This document shows positions 1-12,139 of a stretch of 64,000 bases of DNA, in pieces. The stretch spans positions 1 to 64,000 of the forward strand of contig JAULBX010025264.1 of the NCBI GenBank assembly GCA_032358255.1, given 5' to 3'. The notes below the pieces were generated by a model. That model made no database searches. It had not been told where the DNA came from and worked only from the letters and a program-made list of their open reading frames with translations. The translations under genes were made by a program, and so were the position numbers. Within the stretch, counting starts at the first letter, position 1; each line of letters starts with the position of its first letter. The stretch is from Heterotrichella gracilis. Taxonomy: Eukaryota > Sar > Xanthophyceae > Tribonematales > Xanthonemataceae.

Positions 1-2771
1 CCCCCACCCCCCACTGCAGCCCCTGTGCCCCCGCTGCCCTCCCACCCCTTGCTGGCCACGATACCCCCCACTATGTCATTGGTGCGATCATACAAAGAGG
101 CTGCAACCTCCTCATTGCCAGCCAGCCCGTTGACAGGGGTGCGGGGGAATGTGTTGCACACGTTGAAGGTGTAGGGGATGAGGTTGAGGACCCTGCCGTA
201 CACGGGGCCAATGTACTGCCCCCCGTGGCCTGCAACAAAATACACTGGGAAATTTAATGCCAACTTCTATGATCTAATATAATCAACTAGGTAAAAAGAT
301 CAACACATTTATACGCTGTCTGTCCATGACCAGTCGCATTGAAATTTCTAGCTGCATACATGCTGGGAACTACCAGCACAACTTCCCTATCTATAGTCTG
401 ACAACACTACAGAATAAAAAACAAATGATAAACACCCACATGCACCAGTCTCGGTGACAGCATACATGGTGGGCAGCACCCCGCAAACCTCGCCCTGAAT
501 AGTAAACCAGCGAGCACCTCCATTTGCCAAGGGCATAGAGAGTCTTGGGTTTTGCCCATGCCCTTGGCAGTCAGAGTGGTCTTGTTGATCTTGCATATTA
601 AGGCGCTCATGATGAAACCCAGGTGGCTGGCAGGGTTGAGGGTCTAGTGTTAAGGGTCTAGGTTTTATTAGGGTTTACCAACACGCTTTAGTGAGGCTGG
701 GCTCAGTGGCAGCGAACATGGTGGACAGCGCCCCACGTTCCTCCCCCTGGAATGCAAAGCAATTGAGCACCTCCGTGCCCTTGGCAGCCAGAGAAGTTTT
801 AACCAATCAGGGCGCTCTTCATGAAGGCTCGGTTGGCTGGCAGGGTTGAGGGTCTAGGGTTTGTTCAGGGTCTACCCACACGCACCAGTCAGTCTGGGCT
901 CTGTGGCAGCATACATGGTAGACAGCGCCCCGCGCTCCTCCCCCTGGAATGCAAACCAGTTGAGCACCTCCATGCCCTTGGCAGCAAGACTGGTCCTGTC
1001 GATCTTGCCCATGAGGGCGCTCTTGGTGAAGCCCGGGTGGGAGGCAAAGACGTCCACTCCGCTGCCCTCCAGCCTGCGCTGCAGCTCGGAGACGTACAGC
1101 AGGGTCCAGAGCTTGGAGGAGCCGTAGGTGTACAGCTGGCCACCAAAGGTGGACTTATCCTGGCCCCTGGGGATGCAAAATCAAGGTCAGTTAATTAATG
1201 CATTATTACAGTATAAAATCTTTTTTGAGGGGGGATAGGGCAGGGCTGAAGCTACAATTTTACGTGGAAGTGTAGAGATCGCCACAAAGGGTGGCTCATC
1301 ATGAGCCCTAGAGGTGCAAGCGGAATCGAATTACAAGCAATGACCCCAAAACAATGTATTTTGTCCTTTTCTTGATATATTTTATCGCGCATGATTCTTG
1401 TCTCCACCCACCTCCCCATCTCCCCACCTCTCACCCCCACCCTCCTACCTCAGATCCTCCCAGGGCACCCGCCCATACTGCTCACTCAGTGAAGACACCA
1501 CCACAACCCGTGACCCGCGGTGTTCTTTGAGCAGCGGCAGCAGCATGCGGGTGAGGTACCAGGGGCCAAAGTAGTTGGTCATGAGGGTAAGCTGCAGGGA
1601 TTGCAAGGGGGGTGTCAGACATTGGAGGGGACTTTATGGTTAGTGGGTTGATAGAGTGTTGGTGGTTGACTATCAGGGTGTGTTGCAGCGGCTAGTAGGA
1701 TTGTAGGCCATGCACGTTTAGGGTCACACAATCTGCGGTAGAGTAGCAGAGCCCATAGGAGGAGGAGGAATATGCAGACAGTATCATGTATAGCCTTTCC
1801 AGTCACACTACATATATTCAAAGTTAAGAATCTAAACGTGGGCAGGTACTCATATGCCATTTGCTTGCTTGCTAGCAGGATGCAGCGCAGCCGGTAAAGA
1901 TATTCAAACGTACTTGCTACAAAATACTAACAATTGGCGGCACACCACTGCCCAATAACGTGAATATCACAAGGCGCGCACCTCGATGCCATCCTCTGTC
2001 AGCTTGTAGGGTTGCAGGAACACCCCCGCGTTGTTGACCAGGATGTGCAGCGGCAGCCCCCTTGCCTTCAAGCCATCCGCAAAGTCCTTGATGGATTTGA
2101 AGGAAGCCATGTCCAGGAGCATGAACTCCAGCTTCCCCGGGATGACTCCCTGGGGGATGTTGCGATCCCCGTTGTTGTTCTCATCCCCGGTGGATGCGGG
2201 CGTGGATTGGGGTGGGTGCTGGGATTTGTTGGCTTCCAGCTCTGATAGAATGCGCTCGATGGCCCTGGAAAGCATCCACATCCGCATGCAGGGCATTAGA
2301 TGGGATGCATGCACCAATAATGACCATACGCCCAGCATTCTAGTTCTTCCCATTTTCAGCCCGTATAAACCACGTATATCACTCACCCTCTTGACCCAAG
2401 GCTTAAGGCAAGAAAACAACTACAGGTCATGGAACAGATAAAAAATACAAGGGTATCCCGCGGCATATATGCAGCCGCATAATGGCAGCATCGGACAACA
2501 GAGCATGCGCGGCTGGACACAATACCCTGAATGCATCCCATGCAGGGCATGGCACCAGGCATACTCCTGTGCCAGCCTGTCAGGTGACCTACTTCTTGGC
2601 TCTGTCAGGATTTCTGGTGGCCATGATGACGTGCGCCCCCTTGGAAACCAGGGCCTTGGTGGTCTGGTAACCGATGCCAGAGTTGCCGCCAGTCACAATG
2701 GCAACTCTGCCTGTTTGGTCAGGCATCCCATTGCGCTCGTTCCAGAACAGACGCCCAAGGACTCCAGCCAT
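1..2771 (-). CDS. Short-chain dehydrogenase/reductase (retinol-dehydrogenase/WWOX-like), 3' end cut by window edge
   Basis: NAD(P)-dependent oxidoreductase of the classical SDR fold; the substrate cannot be told from sequence. Exons read on the minus strand: 2771-2593, 2264-1982, 1591-1449, 1166-886 and 229-1, all GT-AG and phase-consistent. Visible motifs: the cofactor loop TGGNSGIG near residue 30, the NNAG structural motif in exon 2, a catalytic Ser in VVVVSSLSEQYG (exon 3) and the YxxxK pair as YGSSK at the start of exon 4. The last readable exon carries a Gly/Ala-rich C-terminal region that runs off the window. An upstream in-frame ATG near 2828 would add about 19 residues, so the start is uncertain. 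Exon 2 holds a long polar insert (about residues 70-100) before the strand leading to NNAG. Intron 4 (885-230) contains two decayed copies of the 3' part of exon 4. Family assignment is secure; enzyme specificity is not. Confidence 0.88.
432..856 (-). repeat. Two decayed copies of SDR exon-4 3' end plus adjoining intron
   Basis: Segments 671-856 and about 432-650 resemble 868-1040, which covers the 3' part of the functional exon 4 and the start of its intron. Shared words include the Pro/Trp-Phe-rich exon segment, and the copies share the tail ggctggcagggttgagggt. Both copies carry indels or changes that break the frame or the donor site. Confidence 0.8.
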
Positions 2772-3840
2772 ACTGTTCGCAATTTCAAGCCTGTTGCAGT
2801 ACAACTGGGCTTCAATGCTATGCCACATGGACCACGTCACTGGCAGGCACTGAGCTGACTATTGCAGTGCACTGTGAGGTGTTTATCCACTGCTGCAGAC
2901 AGGGACCTAAGGTTTGCTGGAACAGCTCTGCTACACCACAATCACTGAAGCAGAGCATTCCATGAAATAATGCCCAGATTGGATTTCCATATCCGCTGTT
3001 CAGATTGTGGCTCATAGTCAGAGGATCTCTACCATTGCACTCCTGATGCCACTGACCTGAAACACAGGCTTCCAGGGGTGGCTTCCACCCAGTTCCAAGG
3101 GTTGCTTCAAGAAGTAAATTGGGCCACAGTGCCAGAGGCTTTCACTTGAACCAGGCTACTGAATCTAGGGACTCCATTGAACCTCGTAATTGCCAGAATT
3201 TGATCTAGCTCTACCAAGCAACCTTGGACTGCTTCAAGCCTTCCCTTCCGAACGGTTGGGGAGGCTCTGTGCACTGCAAGTTAGTTTGTACAAATACGGT
3301 CTTAAGGTATTGGCAAGGACACCACGACTGTCAAGCCTGAAGTTCACCCTCGCAGTTGCCAATCAAGCTGTTGAAGCAATAAAACACACTATGTAGGTCT
3401 AGGCATAGATGTATAGGACTTTGTTGAGAGGTGTCCCTCTTACGACACGTCGTTTGTGGCAGAGAAGCTGCTGAAATGTGCTGCGGTTTGGCATATCCAG
3501 TATTGCAGGGCTAACCCTTTGGGGTTTTGGTCCTGACTGCAACGACTATTACCCTTCAGGGTGTGACCAGGCTGCCCCACTCTGGAACAATTGCAGTCTT
3601 TGCCTTGTATCGTTTTAAACTCTGAGAGATTGAGGTGAATTGCATCGTGTAGATGTTTTGTGCAATGAACCAATGTAATAATAGAAAGAATGAGAGCAGA
3701 GTGACCTGTCTGACAGTAATACCAAAGCCTGGTGTGCAAACCTGGCTACAGCAATTGCACACCTGGCTCAGCACCTGGCTACAGCAATTGATTAATCTGG
3801 AGGCCTACTCTGACACGCGTGCACCCCCGTTGCCCGCCCC

Positions 3841-4330
3841 CTTCCTGTTTCATTAAAATGCCTGTCTTCCTGGGGAAATGGTGAATTAAATAAGGTGAGG
3901 AGGGGACCCTAGGCGCATACGTTCCCCTGTCACGCTTGAAGTGCTTATCAAGGATGGAAAGCGACAACAATTGCATTTGTGCGCACAATACTCCCTCGAC
4001 AATTGCCCCCACCTCCCTGTTTCATTATTTATCTGTCTTTCTGTGTGACATCTCCTGGGGAGAGATTAAATCGAAGTGGGTGAGGAAGGGAACCCTAGGG
4101 TTAGGCAGTCCATCCTAAGCACATACTTTCCCCTGTCTTATAGAAGTGCTTACAATGGACGCAAAGTGACAACGATTGCATAAGCGTTTGTGCGCAAGTT
4201 ACTCCCCTCGCCCCTGGCCCCCACCCCCTCCTGTTTCATTAATTTACTTGTCTTCCTGTGTGATATCTCCTGGGGAGAGAATAAATTAAACAAGGTGAGG
4301 AGGGGGATTGTAGGGAGCGGGCAGCTAGCT
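3841..4330. repeat. Three degenerate tandem repeat units (about 170-215 bp)
   Basis: Units begin with cctgtttcatt near 3844, 4015 and 4230. Each continues through a tctcctgggg (or close variant), an ataaatt/gattaaat segment, a ggtgaggaggg segment, and (first two units) a cccctgtc...gaagtgctta...gcgacaac...tgtgcgcaa stretch. No coding potential is seen. The wider stretch 2772-5092 has no other recognisable gene; short direct repeats of cacctggctacagcaattg lie at about 3740-3790. Confidence 0.75.
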
Positions 4331-5092
4331 CTCTTGGTAAAATATTGCCTTGGGCCTTGCTATATGTATTCTATTAACAAATATGTTAATAGAAAACTTG
4401 ACCAACACCTTAGAGCAACCCAGTTCCAGAAGGGCTTGGCTTAGCAGGTTAGAACTGCGCTGTACATCACTCATTCTGCTGAATATGCATGGAATTTAAT
4501 TGAGCAATATAACACATTGATGCGGTAAGCAAAGCCCTGACCTTTTTTTGTTGTCATGTGAATATCTGTCTGCTATATCTAAAAATCTACTGCGACAGTC
4601 GTACTGGCCCATATATATATGTGGCATGTGGCTTCAGGGAAAAAGCATTCAATTGGCAATCGTTGACAACACATGCTTCTTCAGGACAAGCGAGTGTTGT
4701 CAGTCATATAGAAATTCATTGTGCACTGCGCGTTGATTGTGTCCAGTATGAGAAGAGTCCTCAAGATTGATGTCCTTTCCAGGAAAGTTCTCATAATGTG
4801 CTGGTCAAACATCACTGGCTAATTTCAACTGGGTTGCAATGGCACCTTTAGCTAGGCTATAGTTATAACCCCAACTCTGACTTACAAGTAAAATGCGCAA
4901 ATGCCATGGCACAATTCCTGTAACAGCTGCAGGTGATGCCCATACAAGGGAGCCATGCGTTGGCAATCTCCTCCGGGATGGAGCACTGGGCATTGCTGCG
5001 ACCCAGTGAAACCCCAGAGCATCCCCGGCACAGCGTGAGAAAATGAGGTCGTGACTTTTTGTGCCCATAGGTCATCGTCCAGGGGCTTAGTC

Positions 5093-6471
5093 TCATTGGT
5101 ACTTGCGCTCCCTGCATCCGGGCACCTCCACCGTCTTGATGGGGATGGTTGCGGTGGGCAGGTAGTCTGTGAGTATACCCTTGTAGCCCATGGTGGCGCG
5201 TGAGGCGGCAGACATCTCAGGGCTCGCCTGTGGCAGGAACAGGAGATGGGGGATCATTGCAGATACAGCTAAACAGCCGGGAACGCAAGATTGATCAGAG
5301 GATTGACCTGCTGGTAATGGAATGGGGCATGCATGGGCATGCCAATGCCAGGACAGTACTTACTGCATGTGCAACCCTGCATGCAGAGGCTGATTGCTAA
5401 TCAATCTGACTGAATTGCTACCTTGCATGCAGTATACAATGTTTATGTGACGCAATGCGCTTTGTGTGACACGCAAGGGGTGCCTGGGCGCAAGGCGGCC
5501 AGGATTGGATGCAGATTGGATGCAAACTGCATCATGCAATGGTAATAGGGATGCAAGCTCTGGCATCTCATCACACTAGCACCCTGCAGGGCAATAAATG
5601 TTGCCAACAGCAGATATGTTGCGATTGCTCCCTGCCCACTAGCTGAGGCCCGAGTAGACCACCCTGCCTGAGGCCCGAGTTGACCACCAGTATTAACATA
5701 ATATCGCCAAGCATACAACGGTGCCCGTGACATGACATCAGGCACTGCATCACAATGCAGTAACCAGTAACTGACTAGTAATTGACTGCAGCTGGCACAG
5801 CATGTACGGGCATTTATTCGCTAGTGTTCCGCCAGTCCCAGCGTGCGGTTTTGCATATGGCATGCAATGCAGCCTTGTTGGACATGGCCAGCTGCCTTGC
5901 AGCTGCTCACCTCTGGCCAGCGGTGGGGACTGTGCTGGTAGACCGGCAGCTCTGTATTGAAGGAGTTTGAGATCTTCTTGACAGTGGGTAGCAGGTGGCC
6001 GTTGTTGTCCACTATGTACAGCGGCTTCTTATCAGGTGTCGAGGCCTTGGGGCTGCGCTTGGTGGGTGTGGAGGACCCCTGTAGACATGATGTGGCAATA
6101 TTAAGGCAATATCATCCTGGCATAGTGTGAAAGTGGTACGTGGATTTCTTGAGGGCATAGCCTGCAATGCCAGTGGGTGATAGTATATGATGGATGGATG
6201 GCAGTGAGTTGTGCTCATTCAGCTGGAGCAGTGCAGTAGTGCTGGCCAGCCGCATTTAATCAGCCACACTTACGGTGCATGTCACATCCTTAACCTCAAT
6301 GTTCCAGGTGCTTGCGCCCTGAAGTGAATGGATATGCTGTCAGGTGCACGTGTGACCAATGACCAGTGCAACATTGGAGTTGGGCTGAGGCCTCATCTTG
6401 TTTATACACTTCAGGCGCACCTTGCAGGCAGGCACCTCCCAGTTTCCAAGGCGCTTTGGGCTAAAAGACAT
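5093..6471 (-). CDS. FAP126: Flattop/CFAP126-like ciliary microtubule protein
   Basis: Predicted 132-residue protein from four phase-0 exons: 6471-6421, 6318-6274, 6078-5911, 5227-5093. The N-terminus (MSFSPKRLGNWEVP) and the later DNNGHLLPTV match the two conserved blocks of the Flattop family (a Phe-Ser-x-Lys-x-Leu-x-Asn-Trp opening and a GHLLP block). Flattop is a doublet-microtubule inner protein of cilia and helps basal-body docking in animals; FAP126 is its Chlamydomonas relative. No signal peptide or membrane segment is present, as expected for an axonemal protein. The protein ends in a basic ...RERKYQ tail. A TGTAA on the minus strand about 210 nt past the stop could be the polyadenylation signal. 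The gene is divergent from the SAP gene. Assignment rests on short motifs, so it is good but not certain. Confidence 0.68.
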
Positions 6472-7648
6472 CTCGTATTGGCTTGCTGCAGGTAGGACAA
6501 GGTGATCAGCTGCAGGGTTCTGTCTATTTTTGTAATGCCTGGAAAATAAAAGTAAAGGTACCTGAGTATACACGAGACATCGTGCACAAGTGGAAGTCTG
6601 CAGTTCCTTAATCGCCGCCTTTGGGTGCTATTAAAGTATAGGACAGCCTCTAAAACCAGTCCGATATGTCCTCGGTCGCTCGTTCCCTCGAAGGGTGCTA
6701 TCAATGTTAGGGTCTGCTCAGTGAGTTCAATGCGCCCAACACCTTACTGACATTTTCGCAAACAATAGACGAAGATGGCTGTTGTAACTGAAACCCTATC
6801 AGGTATCTCCAAAGACTCTGGAAACACCGTAGAAGTCTTACAATTGTCCCGGCAGTCTCGAGGAAACGGTAAGTGTGGGGAAACAGATCCGACAAAGGTG
6901 TGAACACGATATGAAGGGATACTCGCGTTGTGAAACCTCGATTACTTGTGGACCTATTGAACTCTTTAAAAACGATGGGACATGCATAAAGGCTGCGCTG
7001 AACGCCAAGCATGCAACTTGCTGAGCATGCATGTTCAATTTGTTGGAAACCCTATGTTAGGGTTACCCTCAAACCCTAATCCTCTTCGAACTTCGCTCTT
7101 TCGAACTTCGAAAAGCTTTTCAAAAGCCACGGGGTTGACACAGGCCAGGCTTAAAAGAAGTGAACGCAACAGCGTAATTTAAGATGACCCAAAAGACAAT
7201 TTCACGGCCTGTAGTATCGCCGCTTCCCAGTACTCTTTTCAGGCAGCTATCTGGGTGCACGCCTTGATGTGTCACCTCCCAACACGACTGTGTGGTCAAA
7301 CGGACTCCCCAAGTGGGTTAATTTCCGATGCTTGATTGCTGCGTGCTCGTCACGGTCTGAAGTCAAACAAGGCAAGTGCATGCATATGGACCATGCTAAC
7401 CACTGTCATCCCAAGCCATGAGTAGAACCCCCTTGGACCCACTTGGCATTGCTCCGTCTGAGCTCAGGTGCAGTACCCAAAGAAATCACTTGACAGATCT
7501 GCGTGTCACACCGCACTCTCCACTTTGCTGCACTTTGCAGTTTGCACTCAAACTTTGCTGCTGGACATTCACAGTCCTGTTACAGGTCTCAGTCTGCTGA
7601 AGAATATGCAACACTCATCCCTTCAAACCCAGAAGCTCAGCCCCAGAT
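6472..7648. promoter_or_regulatory. Shared upstream region of divergent FAP126-like and SAP genes
   Basis: About 1.2 kb lie between two divergent start codons. It contains telomere-like words (gttagggttaccctcaaaccctaat near 7055-7080, broken up) and gcatgcat runs. No coding exon is convincing here. A promoter role is inferred from position only. Confidence 0.3.
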
Positions 7649-8786
7649 ATGGTAAACGGGAGTGCAGTCAGGTGGAGTGCATTGCCTTCACCTGCAATAG
7701 AGCTCATCGCTGCCGCCCTGACCGACCTTACAGATCTAGATGCGTTCTGGACGCTTCAGGACATCGCTCAGCAGGCAGCATCTGTAGCGCTGGCCGGCCC
7801 AGCAAATCAGCTGTGCAAGGAGCTTTCAGCAGAAATCTGGATGCAGCTTCGGTCCTTGCTGCCACCTCCGCCCTGCCCCACCAGATTTTGATGCCATGAC
7901 TGTGTCACAGCTGAAAGACATTGCAGCCAAGCTTTCACTCTCCAAAGGAGGCAAGAAAGCAGACCTGGCAGTCAGGATCAGAGCCCACATGGCGGCAATG
8001 CAAGGGGATCAGAACTCAAGGACCGTGCACCCCACACACCGTGACTTGGTTCTGGGTGATTTAGTGACCCGCATGGTCAACGCAGCTGTTGCCAGGAAAA
8101 GGTTTGGTCTGGATGACGAGGACCTCCATGCGCTACCCCATGAACTTGTCAAATTCCCGCTGGAACCCAGATCCGGACACTACAACCTCTACAATGCTGT
8201 TGAGGTGCGTCAGCTTGCCATGGAGAAGCACGGCACACAGGCAGCGTTTCTGGCAGCAAAATACCCCTGGCACTCCTTGTCAGCCTGCAAGAAGAAGTGT
8301 CAGAGAAAACACAGAAAGGAGCTGGGCGTTGCATTGAAGGAGCAGGGCTGCGCCACACCTGTGACCATTGCAATATATTTCAGGAACTGCGGCAGGTACA
8401 TTCAGAGTGGACACCTGGATGATGACATGGAGGATGTGGACAGCCTGGCAATCCAGGTGCGAGAAATGGAGTTCTATCTGCAGCACACACGCTTCGACGA
8501 CTTCCGACTCCTGCTGGAAGAGCGCGAGGAGTGGCGGAGGACCATGCGGGATATTGAGATGGACAGCCATTTGGAAATGATCGATCCCTTTGGTGAGATG
8601 GATGAACGCATGTACAACATCCCAAACAGATTTAATGATGATGCCAGGGAGATGGCGCTGGAGGTGTGGGTGAAGGAGTGTGGGGGCGAGGCCCAGGCGC
8701 TGCTGAGGCCTGAGCTGCCTGACAGCATGCGCGAGTGGCTGCCTCATGGTGTGCGCGATTACAGTGCCTTGCTGTGGCTCAGGTGA
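7649..8786 (+). CDS. SAP-domain protein
   Basis: The 7896-8786 reading frame gives about 300 residues. It opens with a SAP-type helix-extended loop-helix (TVSQLKDIAAKLSLSKGGKK followed by ADLAVRIRAH), a putative DNA/RNA-binding module; the rest is a helical acidic region with no family I recognise. Upstream, 7649-7870 encodes in another frame a plausible helical N-terminus rich in Leu/Ala (IELIAAALTDLTDLDAF...) that runs into a Pro-rich stretch. The two frames meet at the pyrimidine-rich 7855-7890. No intron of credible length joins them (a GT-AG pair there would be only about 32 nt), so this is a real frameshift, a sequencing slip, or a missed splice. The stop at 8784-8786 overlaps a CAG|GTGATC donor-like site, so a further 3' exon cannot be excluded. 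Likely nuclear, by domain type. Confidence 0.68.
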
Positions 8787-10219
8787 TCTTGATTGACAGC
8801 GTGCGTGACGTGGGCTGGGCAACATGCATGGCATGCACCGTTTCCTCAATGGAGGAGGGGGCTGCGCCATTGGCGTTTGGCAAGAGCTATAGACGATTCC
8901 GTACTGAGTAGTCACCCTATAAGTTCAATGTGTTGAGAATAGTCATTATTTGACCCTCGTGGACACTTCTTGTGACATGGTGTGCATCATATGCTAGATT
9001 GCCAGTGGACGGGTTGAGCAAAGTATGCATGTAGCTGCATTCATCCCACCCAGTGTATCACAGTACCACTACATGGGTGGGGCCGATTAAATTCCTTGAA
9101 ATAAGCAAAAGCGGCACTGCTGTTTGGATGATGAGATGTGAGACAGCAAATAAATTATGTTAGAACCAATGTGTTGCCTCTTGGGGCCTGGCATTGAATA
9201 TTTGCTCACTGAGCAATTGCCTGTAATTTAGGGTCTTGAGACAGATTTGTGTCCGTCAAAATGGCTTTCACATAGCTGCTAAGGCTTACTTCAATGTAGT
9301 AAATGCAGTGCAACAAAGCACCTCCACCTAACAGTAATTCAAGCAACGACTTGAACATCGACCTGCATGCACACCATGCAGCCTGTAACAGTGTGGGCAG
9401 CCCTGACAGCCCACACGCCTTGCGGCGCGCACCCCATTGGCACTTCCAGACCAACTTTGCTCCAGTGCTGGAGACGGCAGCAGTGCTGGGTACACACTCA
9501 GTGCTAGAGGCACCCTCCTTCCGGAAGGATCCAAGGCACATGCCACATCACGCACATATAGAAGTATGTGAAAAACGTGTGGTCAGCACCTCAGGAGCAT
9601 TCATGTGATGCGCTGGGCATGACTCAAGAAGCCAACGTGAGGTTGCTATTTAATGGATATGAAGCTGCTGTATTAATATTATTGTAATACTATTATAGTT
9701 GGAATAAAAAATCTTGTTGACTTTCAGATTCTTTCCATCTTTAGGGTTACAACGCAAAATTGCGCTTGCACATAGGTAGTCACTAATGGCTAGCCTAGCA
9801 CAGTGCTTGAATCAAGAGGGGGCGGTTTGCCAAAGCCCGGCGCTTGAAACTAACCCTACAGCCTATGCAAGAGTTTCCGTTTGCAAATGCAGCTCAACGC
9901 AAATGCTTTTGAGTCACTGACAGGTCCAATGGTGTAGCGTTAACAAATTGGATGTATGTCAAACTAAATCACCTTCTACCATGCTGATCATCATGGGTGT
10001 GAAAGATATGCTTTGGTCAGCATTATAATAAAATTGTACCTATGCCAAGCTATTGGAAAAGATATCAGTCACTAGACAGCCAACTTTCTCAAACTGCGTA
10101 GCCCGATATTGATGTGTACAAGAAATAATCAAGGAACGGAACGCTCCAAGGCGGAGTTAGGGACCCACTGCCCAGGACACCACAGAATCTTGCTTACATT
10201 ACTGTACATATTTTTGATA
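8787..10219. other. No recognisable gene
   Basis: An open frame at 9303-9608 (+) has biased His/Ala content but no motif, and both strands are open there, so I do not call it. TGTAA words near 9221 and 9382 could serve the SAP gene. The AT-rich stretch 9650-9730 and telomere-like ttagggtta at about 9741 add no coding signal. Confidence 0.5.
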
Positions 10220-10222
10220 AGG

Positions 10223-10560
10223 TCACAACTGCAGCTCATTGCTTGGACGCCACAACCTCGCCCTTTGGAAGGGCACTACATTGTTTGAGCGCCCACCCTT
10301 GTCATCCTGCGGTAGCACCAGCTGTGTATCGCCTGGCTGGCCACGCATCAGGCCCTCAATCATACCCAGGATCTCCCCAGTGCTTTTGTGCGCAATTGCA
10401 CGCTGCTGGCGGCTGGAGTGTTGCGTCAGCAATTCATTGCAGACAATTTCGCAGCTGTGGTCCAGCTCCGGGAAGTCAGTGGATGCCGGGGGATGTACGC
10501 GCGCGGGAGGCCCTTGGTGTCCTGCAGCAGCAGCAGCTCCAGTAGGTCCTGCAAAGTGCA
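10223..10560 (-). CDS. Unrecognised coding fragment
   Basis: Reading the minus strand from about 10490 to 10223 gives a helical protein-like stretch (CEIVCNELLTQHSSRQQRAI..., ILGMIEGLMRGQPGDTQLVL). Just upstream, an adjacent frame after a tttgcag acceptor gives DLLELLLLQDTKGLPRAYIP. The two frames do not join without a 1-nt shift. No family is recognised and no neighbouring exon could be linked, so this may be one exon of a decayed or poorly resolved gene. Confidence 0.3.
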
Positions 10561-11240
10561 TGGTGTAATTAAAATAAACAGATATAACTGAGAACGAGAA
10601 AAATCAAATACTAATGAATGTGCGTTTAAAATGCCTACTCAGCTTGTGCTTGACCAGGCGCGCTGATAAAGGAAGAGGAGTTAGCGAAGAGAAATGTACT
10701 GCCCTTCCATACACTATTTCCCCTACCATGGCGCATGCAAAAGGGTGTACCATGGCGCATGCAAAGGGGTGAACCACAGGGGTGCTGACAGGGTAATCTG
10801 ACGGAAAGTTGTGCGCTCAATTCAAAATGCGAGGGCAGAGGGGGACTTATCAGAGTTGCATCCAGCCATTGCAGATTTTACACAGAAGGTCCCGCAAACG
10901 ATGGCAATCAGGTGATGCAGTGTCCTACATTTCATGCCCTGGCACACAGGGCGACACATTGGCACAGGTCTGCTATATTATATTGTGCGCCATGGCACCG
11001 AAATACTGTTTCACCTAGCTACTTAGTTCCTAAATTCTCAAAAAAAGGCTGGGGCATGTGTTTGGTGGGTCACCAGGGCGCACCACACCAAACCTATTTG
11101 GTTCCAGTGGGCCCCATAGAGCAGCACACCAGACCTGGATTACCTGGATCTGGCTCCAGTGCCCACCCACAGCTGCACTGCGCCTGAGGTGGGTGGCCAG
11201 TGGATCCAAACAAACAAATTGATTTAATAATTGATTTCAG

Positions 11241-11302
11241 TGGGCCACCCACCCACCTGCAGCTGGGGGTGGCCCACGCCTCGTCAGTGACAACAAAATC
11301 TG
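11241..11302 (-). repeat. Partial copy of GIY-YIG exon-2 3' end
   Basis: The sequence cccacccacctgcag...gcctcgtcagtgacaac resembles 11437-11500 (ccacccacctgcag...gcctcctcagtgacaac), including the donor-side CTGCAG|GTGGGTGG. It sits downstream of the exon on the minus strand. Confidence 0.6.
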
Positions 11303-11443
11303 CTATGCATTGCTCCAAATGCTAGATTTATGCCATCAGAGTGGGCCCCGTTGGGCACTCCACCTCGTGCAACACCTCATGCTGATATAGTCTCTAGTAC
11401 AATGAGCCTCCACCCATTGCTCAGGGTTCTCACAGCCACCCAC

Positions 11444-12111
11444 CTGCAGACGTGGGTGCCCCACCAGTGCGTTGAGCCACGCCTCCTCAGTGACAACCCC
11501 CACACAGCCATCATGTTCTTCAGCACCACCTCAAGCTCTGCGCTGAAGCACTCCCGGGAGTTGGGGGCGCTGGTGGGCCGCGACTGGTACCCCGCGCCCT
11601 TCAAGATTGCCAAGGTGATCCTTTCAGATTGCCACGCAAAGTTGCACCGCAGGGCCAGCACCGGGATGCACTTGTGCTTGCGCTGCGGCTCTTTCCACCT
11701 GAGGGTTTAGGGTTTAGGGTAATTACCCTAAAGCCATGTAAGGCAAAGTGCGAGGATGGTGGTGCGAGGTCTTAGAGGTCTGTGATGAGGGGACGGTACA
11801 GTACATTTATTTAAACACAATGGGTGTCACCGTGAAGTGCTTCTATTTCCAATTCAACCTAACGCATAACAACTTTCTGTACCCTAAACCCTAACTCCTA
11901 AACCACTTCCCCTTGCACTAGTGTCACACCTGCGTTCCACGTCATCCCTCCCACTGTACCCCACTTTGTAGTGCAGTCCATTTTCACCAATAATCTGCAC
12001 CACATACAACCAGACCCATCCGGACCGGCTGTTGGGGGTCGAGCTCCCGCTCCAAGAAACTAGTTGGCGCTTGCAATACTTTTCTAGCGCCTTTGGAACC
12101 CGCAATGCCAT
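11444..12111 (-). CDS. GIY-YIG family (T5orf172/MUG113-like) domain protein, incomplete
   Basis: Two exons, 12111-11930 and 11698-11444, join in phase. Exon 1 has WLYVVQIIGENGLHYKVGYS followed by DDVERR; after the splice comes WKEPQRKHKCIPVLALRC, then an AWQSERITLAIL helix and a Ser-Arg-Glu-Cys-Phe segment. This order (Tyr-Val strand, Tyr-Lys-Val-Gly-Tyr, ValGluArgArg, then a Glu helix) fits the T5orf172/MUG113 branch of GIY-YIG nuclease-like domains, best known from bacteria, phages and fungi. The function is unknown: DNA cleavage is the family expectation, not shown here. Near 11525, a G-run separates the exon frame from another frame reading VVTEEAW, which recurs as VVTDEAW in a downstream partial copy (11241-11302), so the exon's 3' part may carry a 1-nt indel. 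Start and end of the gene are not resolved. Confidence 0.6.
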
Positions 12112-12139
12112 GAAAACATGCGGCACTGTGGACAATAGG

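Noticed and set aside
8280-8915. 211-codon open frame (-) opposite the SAP gene
   Set aside because: Antisense to a frame with a recognisable SAP domain; it has no motif of its own.
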